A stretch of DNA of 21,013 nt from CAXBPY01 sp003455275 (GTDB taxonomy: Bacteria > Bacteroidota > Bacteroidia > Chitinophagales > UBA10324): the NCBI GenBank assembly GCA_963977675.1, contig CAXBPY010000054.1, positions 1-21,013 of the forward strand, read 5' to 3'. Both the position numbers and the translations under genes were made by a program. How positions within the stretch are numbered: position 1 is the first letter of the stretch; each line of letters begins with the position of its first letter. Positions 13,811 through 20,989 of this stretch are shown here, piece by piece. Below the pieces are notes generated by a model. It made no database searches and had not been told where the DNA came from. It saw nothing but the letters and a program-made list of their open reading frames with translations.

Positions 13811-16800
13811 ATGAGACAGAAAAAAAATTACATCATCCCTCTCATCATCTCTTTTGCACTCCTCGCTTTCAGTTTGCTGCAGGCAACCGGAGTTATTAAT
13901 GTGATAAGCGACCCGAAACTCGATTCGCTCGTAACGAAAATCCTCGATCGCGAAAAACAATTTCCGGAAGACAGGATTTATCTCAGCACCAATCAACCGA
14001 TTTACTCGCCCGGCGAAAGCATTTGGTTCAGCGCATTTGTGCGCAACGGAAGCACAATGAAACCATCATCGAAGAGCGAGATTGTTCATGTGGAATTAAT
14101 TAATCCTGCAGGAAAAGTTCAGCAAACAATGAAACTGATTGCGCGCGATGGTTATTGCTCCGGCGATTTGGCAATGAGCGCTGCACTGCCCGGTGGCTAT
14201 TACAAGTTGCGCGCATACACCGACTGGATGCTGAATGAAAGGGACACCGCAGGTTACACGCGCGAAGTGTTGGTTTCAAAAGTGGTGCTGCCGCGATTGA
14301 AAATGAATCTCACTTTCGATAAGGACAGTTACACCAAGGGCGAAGAAGTGTTGGCGAAATTTTCTTCCAGCACCAATCAGAATCTGCCGCTCAGTGCAAA
14401 AAGTTTTTCGTATGAAATTCAAATGGACGGAGTGAAAATAAAAGAAGGCACTTCAACTACCGGCAACGACGGTATCATGTTCGTGCGATACAATCTTCCT
14501 AATAAATTAAAATCGAATGACGCGCTGATGATTGTGAAGTTGGATTACGAAGGCACAACAGAAAGTATTTCGCGCAGCATTCCTATTTCACTCAACAATT
14601 TATCGCTGCAATTTTTTCCTGAAGGCGGTGACATGATTGACGGCTTGCCCGGCAGAGTTGCGTTCAGCGCAGTGGATGAATTTGGGAAAGCAATTTCGGT
14701 GGAAGGAATTGTAAAAGATTCAAAAGGAAATAAAGTGGCTGACTTCTCAACTTTTCATAAAGGCATGGGAGCATTCACAATGATGCCGGTGAGCGGCGAA
14801 ACATACACCGCCACTTTATCCAAGCCCGAAGGAATTGAAAAATCGTTCACGCTGCCCGATGCAATCGGCGCGGGTTTCAATGTGGAACTCAACACAGAAA
14901 AAAATGAAGTGGCTGCAACACTTCGCTCCACCGGCACTTTTAAAGTTTACACGGTGGCGATGGTGCGCGGCAAGGTGTGTTACAGTAATGTACAAATGGT
15001 TTCGGAAGGAGAAAATCATTTCACGATTCCGACTGCGAGTTTCCCGATGGGTGTAGCGAAGGTTACTTTCTTCGACCAGCAAATGATTCCGCGTTGTGAG
15101 AGATTGGTGTTTGTAAATCGCGAACGACAACTGAATGTGTCAATCAAAACTGATAAGGATGAATATCAAACACGCGACAATGTGCATGTAACAGTTCGCA
15201 CTACGGATGAAAATGGAATTCCTGTTCCTGCAATTCTTTCCATGAATGTGTTGAATGACCAATTGCTGAATTTCGCTGACGATAAATCAGGAAATATTCT
15301 TTCAGCCATGTTGCTCGAAAAAGATTTGAAACAAAAAGTTGATGAACCGAATTTCTACTTCGATAAAACGGAAGCGAAGAGCGCGGAAGCACTCGATTAC
15401 TTAATGCTTACAAGCGGATGGAGAAGATTCACCTGGAAACAAATTCTGAAAAATGAACAACCGCTTATCACTCACAACGGAGAAAAAGCAAATGTGGTAA
15501 TCACCACTTACGATGGCTACACCGGAAAAATTCTTCCCAACACCAAAATAAAAATTCAAAGCACAGGTGCAGAATACTTAACTGATGCAAACGGAAAAGT
15601 GATTTTCAATAAACTGAATTTGTATGAACCCGTGACTGTAACAGCAAGCCTGGAGAATTACAACACTGCCACACAAGTAATTGCTGACTACAACGAGAAT
15701 CTCGGCATCTGGCTGTATGACAACAGAAATGTTTACCGCTATGAAGATGTTCCGATGATGGAGAAAAATATTCAGCTTGCTCCAATGGAAATACAAATGA
15801 ATTTGGCAGCACCAATGGGAGGAATGGTATTGGATGATGTAGTAGCTGTTGGAAAAAACAAAGTCGGAAAAAAGAATGTGGGCTTCGATGGTGATGGTGA
15901 CATGGTGAATGAAATGTATGTTGAAACTAAAACCGCCAACACTACTCCCGACGATGAAAGCAAAAAAGATAAAGACAACGCCAACGACGAACAAGTAATT
16001 GATAATCGCTTACTCGGTTTACTTGCTGCTGATTCCATCATTGAATTCAACAACAAGAACAATCAATCTTACTACCGCACCCGCGAGTTCCCGAAAAAAA
16101 CTTACACAACAAAAACTCCTGAGAAGCGCACCGACTTTGCTTCCACACTTTACTACAACGGTGCAGTGGAAACTGATTACAGCGGCAAAGCAGAATTTTC
16201 GTTCACTACAAACGATATGATTTCTTCTTTCAGAATTATAGCTGAAGGAATCAGTGATGACGGATTAGTTGGTCGCGGCGAAAAATCGTTCTTCACACAA
16301 TTACCATTCAGCATCTCTGCAAAAATTCCCGGCACACTCACCGGTGGCGACAACATGCAATTGCCTGTAGTGCTGAAGAACAACACACTTCGCACGCTCG
16401 GCGGAAAATTGTCTGTTCACTTCTCACAAAAAATATTGAACGGAACTGTTGGCGATACAGCTGTTACAGTTGCTGCGCAAAGCACAAAAGTTATTTACTG
16501 GAACATGAGCGCACACGACACCATCGCGCTCGACACCATTCAACTTGCATTCGCCACTGAAGGATTGAGCGACGAAACCACAGTGCCCGTTGCTGTTGAC
16601 TCAAAAGGATTTCCTGTTCAGCAATCGTTCAGCGGTCGCGACCTCGAGAAGAATTTCAAATTCAGTTTCAAGGATGCACTTAAGGGAAGTTTGAAAGTTT
16701 CACTCACTGCATATCCATCCACTGTTGGTTCCATACTCGGCGGACTGAGCGGACTGTTACGGATGCCCGGCGGATGCTTCGAACAAACAAGTATGAGTTC

Positions 16801-18193
16801 TTACCCCAATGCAATGATCATGGATTACCTGAAAGCAACTGAGAGCGGCGATGCCACTACTTATGCGCACGCGAAAGAATTATTGAAAGCGGGTTACAAC
16901 ATGCTCACCACTTTCGAAACAAAACAAAAAGGTTACGAGTGGTTTGGTTCTGCGCCCGGTCACGAAGCGCTCACTGCTTATGGCTTAATGCAGTTTGCTG
17001 ATTACAAAAATTTGTATGATGGTGTTGATGAAGGAATGATTTCGCGCACTGCTGATTGGCTGTTCTCGCGTCGTGATGGTAAGGGCGGTTACCTGCGCAG
17101 TGCTGAAGCGTGTGATTACTTCGGTCGTGCCAGTGAAGAAATCACAAACCTCTACATCACTTATGCGCTCAGTGAAGCGGGTTACAAAAACATTCAGAAG
17201 GAAGCAGATTACTCTTATGAAAAAGCAATGACCAGCGACGACAATTATCAAATGGCGCTCGCAGCAAACACACTTTACAATCTGCACGACAACACACGCG
17301 GCGATAAGTTGCTTGCGAAAATGCTCGGCTACCAGCAAGAAGACGGAAGCTTCCTCGGAAAATCGCAGAGCATTGTTTGTTCAACCGGTGAGTCGCTCAC
17401 GACTGAAACTTCTTCGCTCTCATTGCTCGCCATGCTTGCATCTGCAAATCCAAGTTATGCGGCAACACAAAAAGTTGCGGAGTTTCTCACCAAGCAGCGC
17501 AGTGGTTACGGCGAGTGGGGAAACACACAGGCAACCATTCTTGCACTCAAGGCGCTCAGTAAATTTTCACTCTTCAACAAGCGCACACCCGAAAGCGGAA
17601 CCATTCAGTTCCTGCTCGACGACCAGCAGATTGCCGAAGCCAGCTTTGCCGCAGGCGACAACAACCCGATTGAAATTAAAGGTCTCGAAAAATATATTCA
17701 GGAAGGCGACCACGATATTAAAATCCGCTACAAGGGTTGCAAGGTGGCAATGCCTTACAGCATCAGCATCACTTACAACATTGCTACACCCAAAAGCGCG
17801 AAAGATTGCAGTGTTACACTCAACACTTCGCTCGCCACCAACACCTGCAAAGTGGGCGACAATGTGCGGCTGAGTGTTACACTTAAAAACGAAACCGACG
17901 GCGGACTGCCCAGCACCATGGCAATTGTAGGAATACCGGCGGGCTTGAGTTTGCAGCCGTGGCAGTTAAAAGAACTGAAAGACAAAAAGCAGTTCGACTA
18001 CTTCGAAATCATGAACAACAACCTCGTGCTCTACTACCGCCAAATGAAACCCGGCGAAGTGAAAGAACTCAGCTTCGACCTCAAAGCCGAAATACCCGGC
18101 AGCTTCCAGGCGCAGGCAAGCAACAGTTACCTCTACTACACCAGCGAATTCAAATGCTGGGTAGCAGCACCGGAGATTACAATTTCGAAATAA
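13811..18193 (+). CDS. Alpha-2-macroglobulin family protein with thioester
   Basis: This 1460-residue protein has an N-terminal hydrophobic segment (about 8-24) that could be a signal peptide or anchor; no lipobox Cys is present, unlike E. coli ECAM/YfhM. A macroglobulin MG2-type domain lies at about 54-150 (RIYLSTNQPIYSPGESIWF...GGYYKLRAYT), followed by further beta domains. Residues about 561-620 form a carboxypeptidase-regulatory-like module (YDGYTGKILPNTKIKI...TDANGKVIFNKL). Residues 674-681 (LDDVVAVG) resemble the start of a TonB plug. A long polar linker (about 690-770) may be the bait region. The A2M domain is near 780-853. An alpha-toroid thioester domain (about 960-1280) contains GGCFEQT with Cys989 and Gln992, so the thioester can form. 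A receptor-binding-like domain ends the protein. The family traps proteases in the periplasm. No pbpC neighbour is present. GC content is visibly higher than in the flanks. Confidence 0.93.
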   Translation: MRQKKNYIIPLIISFALLAFSLLQATGVINVISDPKLDSLVTKILDREKQFPEDRIYLSTNQPIYSPGESIWFSAFVRNGSTMKPSSKSEIVHVELINPAGKVQQTMKLIARDGYCSGDLAMSAALPGGYYKLRAYTDWMLNERDTAGYTREVLVSKVVLPRLKMNLTFDKDSYTKGEEVLAKFSSSTNQNLPLSAKSFSYEIQMDGVKIKEGTSTTGNDGIMFVRYNLPNKLKSNDALMIVKLDYEGTTESISRSIPISLNNLSLQFFPEGGDMIDGLPGRVAFSAVDEFGKAISVEGIVKDSKGNKVADFSTFHKGMGAFTMMPVSGETYTATLSKPEGIEKSFTLPDAIGAGFNVELNTEKNEVAATLRSTGTFKVYTVAMVRGKVCYSNVQMVSEGENHFTIPTASFPMGVAKVTFFDQQMIPRCERLVFVNRERQLNVSIKTDKDEYQTRDNVHVTVRTTDENGIPVPAILSMNVLNDQLLNFADDKSGNILSAMLLEKDLKQKVDEPNFYFDKTEAKSAEALDYLMLTSGWRRFTWKQILKNEQPLITHNGEKANVVITTYDGYTGKILPNTKIKIQSTGAEYLTDANGKVIFNKLNLYEPVTVTASLENYNTATQVIADYNENLGIWLYDNRNVYRYEDVPMMEKNIQLAPMEIQMNLAAPMGGMVLDDVVAVGKNKVGKKNVGFDGDGDMVNEMYVETKTANTTPDDESKKDKDNANDEQVIDNRLLGLLAADSIIEFNNKNNQSYYRTREFPKKTYTTKTPEKRTDFASTLYYNGAVETDYSGKAEFSFTTNDMISSFRIIAEGISDDGLVGRGEKSFFTQLPFSISAKIPGTLTGGDNMQLPVVLKNNTLRTLGGKLSVHFSQKILNGTVGDTAVTVAAQSTKVIYWNMSAHDTIALDTIQLAFATEGLSDETTVPVAVDSKGFPVQQSFSGRDLEKNFKFSFKDALKGSLKVSLTAYPSTVGSILGGLSGLLRMPGGCFEQTSMSSYPNAMIMDYLKATESGDATTYAHAKELLKAGYNMLTTFETKQKGYEWFGSAPGHEALTAYGLMQFADYKNLYDGVDEGMISRTADWLFSRRDGKGGYLRSAEACDYFGRASEEITNLYITYALSEAGYKNIQKEADYSYEKAMTSDDNYQMALAANTLYNLHDNTRGDKLLAKMLGYQQEDGSFLGKSQSIVCSTGESLTTETSSLSLLAMLASANPSYAATQKVAEFLTKQRSGYGEWGNTQATILALKALSKFSLFNKRTPESGTIQFLLDDQQIAEASFAAGDNNPIEIKGLEKYIQEGDHDIKIRYKGCKVAMPYSISITYNIATPKSAKDCSVTLNTSLATNTCKVGDNVRLSVTLKNETDGGLPSTMAIVGIPAGLSLQPWQLKELKDKKQFDYFEIMNNNLVLYYRQMKPGEVKELSFDLKAEIPGSFQAQASNSYLYYTSEFKCWVAAPEITISK

Positions 18194-18216
18194 GTATTTG
18201 CAGTTTGGTTAAAAAG

Positions 18217-18251
18217 AAAAGTGGAGGAGCGTGAGCTTCTCCACTTTTTTT
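18217..18251. terminator. Bidirectional hairpin terminator, copy 1 of a repeated sequence
   Basis: GTGGAGGAGC-GTGA-GCTTCTCCAC forms a ten-base stem (one G-T pair), flanked by AAAA on the left and seven T on the right. On the plus strand it ends the macroglobulin gene; on the minus strand it ends the convergent gene whose TAA stop overlaps it at 18250-18252. The same sequence, about 35 bases long including the A and T tracts, recurs at 19803-19837. Confidence 0.9.
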
Positions 18252-18924
18252 ATTCAATCAATTTGTCAAAAAAGTTAAGAGCATTTTTCAGGGAGTCGTG
18301 ATTTTTTTTATCTGTAATCGTTGCAAAAATATCTTGATAAGTTTCATTACATTTTTTCCATAACCAGTAAGGATTTAGAACCAAAAAACCATCTTCAATA
18401 GACCAACTTGAATGTTTATGGTCAAGGAAAACAGCTTTACCTTGGAATCCATGATAGAATGAATTCCTTAAATATTTATGAAGGACATCACAGCAATGTT
18501 CGAATTTTTTTCTCTCACTCTTTTTAAACCTTTTTTCAAAACTCTCATTAAATGATTTGCTCGGTTTTGCGTAAAGTTTTGAATCAATCATTTTGTAAAT
18601 AGGTCGAGAAAAATCTCTGGATTTATTTTCAGAGTTTTTCTCAATCCTTTCAACATCTGAAATTATTCTTCCAAGTGTTTCTATTGATAAAAGCGTTAGC
18701 ATGGTCAATGGAAATGGAGACCAAATTTTTGGTTCAGCAATTTCTGTCAACTCACCAAATGGAGAAATTTGTTTAAATAGAAAACTATCTAATCTTCCTT
18801 TTAGAAATAAAATTTTTTCTGAATCAGTATTGGCGCTTCGTGCATCACCATATTTAATTTCTTCGTTTGAATTTGGATGATGTCCAAATACATTTTTGTC
18901 TGGAATTTTGTAATAGGAATTCAA
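18250..18924 (-). CDS. Hypothetical protein with HEPN-type Rx4H motif
   Basis: This 224-residue protein is soluble, basic and mostly helical, with no signal peptide. I do not recognise a named family. In the helical part, CCDVLHKYLRNSFYHGF (144-160) contains R153-x4-H158, the R-x(4-6)-H signature of HEPN nucleases. The surrounding LRNxxxHGF resembles HEPN domains in toxins and abortive-infection proteins, followed here by a beta-like SSWSIEDGFLVLNPYWLW segment. The only start near the N-terminus is TTG 18924, directly preceded by an in-frame TAA, so the start is uncertain and a lost 5' end is possible. It ends inside the shared bidirectional terminator and lies 33 bases downstream of a secreted-protein gene. 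No partner antitoxin is evident. RNase activity is a hypothesis only. Confidence 0.6.
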   Translation of the reverse strand: MNSYYKIPDKNVFGHHPNSNEEIKYGDARSANTDSEKILFLKGRLDSFLFKQISPFGELTEIAEPKIWSPFPLTMLTLLSIETLGRIISDVERIEKNSENKSRDFSRPIYKMIDSKLYAKPSKSFNESFEKRFKKSERKKFEHCCDVLHKYLRNSFYHGFQGKAVFLDHKHSSWSIEDGFLVLNPYWLWKKCNETYQDIFATITDKKNHDSLKNALNFFDKLIE

Positions 18925-18957
18925 TTAAATATAGGTGTAGATTTTCTATGGAATAAC

Positions 18958-19620
18958 CTATGTTCCACCAAGTCGAGTTTGGAACTCAGAAAAAATATCA
19001 TCATACTTTCTTAATACTCTATCCCATTCTTTAAATTTTTCATCCGCATTAACGGATGTTCCTGAAGCACCAGAATATTCACTCTCAACTTTAATTTTAT
19101 AAGTAAGCGGGTCTGTATCTCCGAGCTTAACAATTAATCTTGTTCTGATTGTATTTGTGTTAAAGGATTGGACTACCCAACTTGTTCTCATATATCCTGT
19201 TTCTTTATCACTAACTTCAATGACATCAAACTTATCTGTAACAATTTGACCAATCAATTTCCAAGCATCAGTTTCAGTTAAATTTTTCTTTACGACAATA
19301 GAAATATCATTGTTAGCATTTTGAGACTGACTACTTGCATCATATGATTCATCCTTTACCAAAAGAAAACTATAAGTTTTTGGGGGATGTTCTGTTGTGC
19401 AAAATGTGTGACTTGATGTAATGTAACCTAACTTTTCAACTGTTACATGAGCACATTTCTTTTGCCAGTTTAATACAAGAGTGTAAGAACCTTGACCAAC
19501 TGCATTCTCATCAACTTTAATTACAGCATCTGGGTCTGATGTTGTAATCAGAATTTTGCTTTGAGAATATCCTGCTAAATAGGTTGCTGCTAAAATGAAA
19601 ACAAGTAAAATTTTTTTCAT
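18958..19620 (-). CDS. Secreted protein with PEGA-like N-terminal domain
   Basis: This 220-residue protein starts at ATG 19620 with a clear signal peptide (MKKILLVFILAATYLAGYSQ); no lipobox Cys follows, so it is probably periplasmic. Residues about 22-92 look like a PEGA-type beta domain (ILITTSDPDAVIKVDENAVG...VTVEKLGYITSSH), a fold common in surface and envelope proteins. Two Cys (in KKCAHV and TFCTTE) could form a disulfide. After a polar linker (about 93-105) a second alpha/beta domain begins (DAWKLIGQIVTDKFDVIEVS; TSWVVQSF; RTRLIVKLGDTDPLTYKIKV), somewhat like BamC/NlpB-type domains but not assignable. A gene for the HEPN-like protein follows after 33 bases. Role unknown. Confidence 0.75.
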   Translation of the reverse strand: MKKILLVFILAATYLAGYSQSKILITTSDPDAVIKVDENAVGQGSYTLVLNWQKKCAHVTVEKLGYITSSHTFCTTEHPPKTYSFLLVKDESYDASSQSQNANNDISIVVKKNLTETDAWKLIGQIVTDKFDVIEVSDKETGYMRTSWVVQSFNTNTIRTRLIVKLGDTDPLTYKIKVESEYSGASGTSVNADEKFKEWDRVLRKYDDIFSEFQTRLGGT

Positions 19621-19642
19621 GTTTGATTTTTATTTATGAGCA

Positions 19643-19671
19643 CAAAATAATTTTTTCCTCTCACAAAACAA
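19643..19671 (-). promoter_or_regulatory. Candidate promoter of the PEGA-like gene
   Basis: On the minus strand TTG (19671-19669) is followed after 19 bases by TATTTTG (19649-19643), similar to TAnnTTTG but one base short. It lies about 23 bases before the ATG at 19620, in the AT-rich stretch separating that gene from the palindromic element. Confidence 0.25.
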
Positions 19672-19693
19672 CCAATAAAAAGGAAGAGTGCAA

Positions 19694-19795
19694 AGCCCCA
19701 CTCCGGCTCTCCCCTAAGGGGAGAGAGGAATACAGTCGCGGCAGATTTTGTCGCGACTGTATTAAGTCCTCCCTTAGGGAGGATTTAGGTGGGCT
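19694..19795. repeat. Composite palindromic (REP/MITE-like) intergenic element
   Basis: The 102-base element is bounded by imperfect terminal inverted repeats, AGCCCCAC (19694-19701) and GTGGGCT (19789-19795). Inside are three stacked hairpins. CTCTCCCC-TAA-GGGGAGAG (19707-19725) is a perfect eight-base stem. AATACAGTCGCG (19729-19740) pairs perfectly with 19752-19763 around an 11-base loop. CCTCCC-TTA-GGGAGG (19768-19782) extends to ten pairs with one G-T. The left and right hairpins are related (CTCCC-TAA-GGGAG core) and mirror each other, so the whole is a BIME-like unit. No ORF is contained. Such units are usually dispersed, non-autonomous and often moved by REP-associated transposases. 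The relation to any transposase here is unknown. Confidence 0.82.
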
Positions 19796-19802
19796 GAAAG
19801 AT

Positions 19803-19838
19803 AAAAGTGGAGGAGCGTGAGCTTCTCCACTTTTTTTT
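19803..19838. terminator. Hairpin terminator, copy 2 of the repeated sequence
   Basis: The same ten-base stem and GTGA loop as at 18217-18251, with identical AAAA and T tracts (eight T here), sits eight bases after the composite palindrome. On the minus strand it ends the gene at 19837-20514, whose TAA stop overlaps it. No plus-strand gene precedes it, so only the minus-direction function is obvious. Confidence 0.85.
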
Positions 19839-20514
19839 ATTTTTTCTTTTTTTCGTAAACCTTTTTCCCTGATTTACTATAATGATAGTGACCGCCCCTT
19901 GGTCCTTGATATATATCACTTCCGGAATTTGTTTTTCCTACTACTGGATTTTTATCATCCAAAGCAGGGTTCCCCTTCTCAATTATTTGAATTGATGAAA
20001 CTGGATGAATTTCATTCCATCCATGTTGCTTATCCAAAACATAAGTTCCTGTAACTGTAATTCTATCTCCTGAATTTGGAATCGTTACATTATTGTAGTA
20101 ACCTGTGCAAGGCGCTATTGCATCTTCTTGAGTAACTTTTTTTGCGCAGATAATTTCTAAAACCAAGCACCCATTTTGAGCTGAAATATTTTTGGTGTTT
20201 ACTAATTCACTTGAACCACTGTCTAAGGATAATTGAATGTGAACATCACCATCCTTTTCATTATGAATCGCTTTGACTGTTCCTGATACTGTTTTGCAAT
20301 TATCATAAATTGTAAATCTGTTTGTGTGATAAACATATTTCCATAACTGCGGGTCACAATCAGAAGATGTTGATGAATTATTTGTCTTTAAATTATTTTG
20401 CGTAGAATCACTTCTTACTGCATAAGGAATTTTTTTTTCTCGGTTTGATTCTGTAATTGAAAATATCAATGCGGCTATAAGAAATATCAAAACGATATTT
20501 AAGAAACTTCTCAT
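19837..20514 (-). CDS. Membrane-anchored OB-like protein with PBCV-type basic adaptor tail
   Basis: This 225-residue protein starts at ATG 20514. An N-terminal hydrophobic helix (about 5-20) is a membrane anchor or uncleaved signal, followed by a Ser/Asn-rich linker (31-52). Residues about 53-178 form a beta-rich domain with six Cys (53, 73, 116, 123, 136 among them) and the motif HGWNEIHPVSSI (164-175), typical of small OB-fold-like domains of unknown role. The C-terminal SGSDIYQGPRGGHYHYSKSG (198-216) followed by KKVYEKKKK matches the PBCV-specific basic adaptor domain (GPRGG-x-YY..SGKKVY), a short basic module proposed to bring proteins to nucleic acid or other acidic partners. Its ATG is three bases after the restored stop of the broken gene upstream, so the two were probably one operon. 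Biochemical function unknown. Confidence 0.75.
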   Translation of the reverse strand: MRSFLNIVLIFLIAALIFSITESNREKKIPYAVRSDSTQNNLKTNNSSTSSDCDPQLWKYVYHTNRFTIYDNCKTVSGTVKAIHNEKDGDVHIQLSLDSGSSELVNTKNISAQNGCLVLEIICAKKVTQEDAIAPCTGYYNNVTIPNSGDRITVTGTYVLDKQHGWNEIHPVSSIQIIEKGNPALDDKNPVVGKTNSGSDIYQGPRGGHYHYSKSGKKVYEKKKK

Positions 20515-20517
20515 TCA

Positions 20518-20989
20518 CTATCTGTCAACTAATTTGGTTACGACATCATCTTCAATCACAAAAATAATCACCACTACTCTTATTTCCATAAATGTAAATG
20601 TGTTTCGTTTTTGTTTTCAATGCTTGCGTTTCAACTTTCGTAGGTTCGCCTTTACAATCTAATAGCTGCTCCTTAGTCATACCAACCCAGTATTCATGGT
20701 TAATTAATTTGCTTCCTATTTCATTACCATATTTGTTAATCAAGGTTTTGGCTTTAATCAATAGCTCTTTACATTTTTCAAGTTCTCCCTCTACGGAATA
20801 AACATTCCCAGAATTTGCTCTTTGCATTAATGAATCTTTTTGCCCTTCTGTAATTTCATTTTTACTAAATGCGCTTTCAATTTTTTTTATCGCTTCTCCT
20901 TTAAGTTTCTATTTCTTCATACTTTGATTGACACTTTTAAGTGCAAAAAGCACAATAATGATTGCTATTACTATGATTCCAGTTTGCAT
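20518..20989 (-). pseudogene. Broken gene for a membrane-anchored SmpA/OmlA-like small protein
   Basis: The minus strand opens with ATG 20989. It encodes a hydrophobic helix (GIIVIAIIIVLFALK) and reaches an in-frame TAG at 20911-20909 after 26 codons. The same frame continues without a start codon as KLKGEAIKKIESAFSKNE and on through ATG 20827 to a TGA at 20554. The part around residues 95-145 (WVGMTKEQLLDCKGEPTKVE...HIYIYGN) looks like the SmpA/OmlA-type GMTKEQVxxxxGxP motif. At the A5 run 20560-20564 (T5 on the coding strand), removing one base gives YFVIEDDVVTKLVDR and a TAG at 20520-20518, the expected family-like end abutting the next gene's ATG. The span is 472 bases, exactly one more than a multiple of three. 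Thus two lesions: a nonsense codon and a +1 frameshift. Homopolymer sequencing error could explain the frameshift. Confidence 0.75.

Noticed and set aside
17313..17873. 186-codon plus-strand ORF inside the macroglobulin gene
   Set aside because: It is an alternate-frame shadow with Ser/Arg/Thr-rich low-complexity translation, no family motif and complete overlap with the thioester-domain coding sequence.
19694..19795. CRISPR-like or tRNA structure in the palindromic block
   Set aside because: There are no regularly spaced direct repeats and no cloverleaf or T-loop GTTC motif; the structure is purely nested inverted repeats.
18250..20989. A complete toxin-antitoxin or defence operon in the right-hand block
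   Set aside because: Only one protein has a toxin-like motif, no antitoxin or nucleotidyltransferase is evident, and the other genes are secreted or membrane proteins separated by terminators and repeats.
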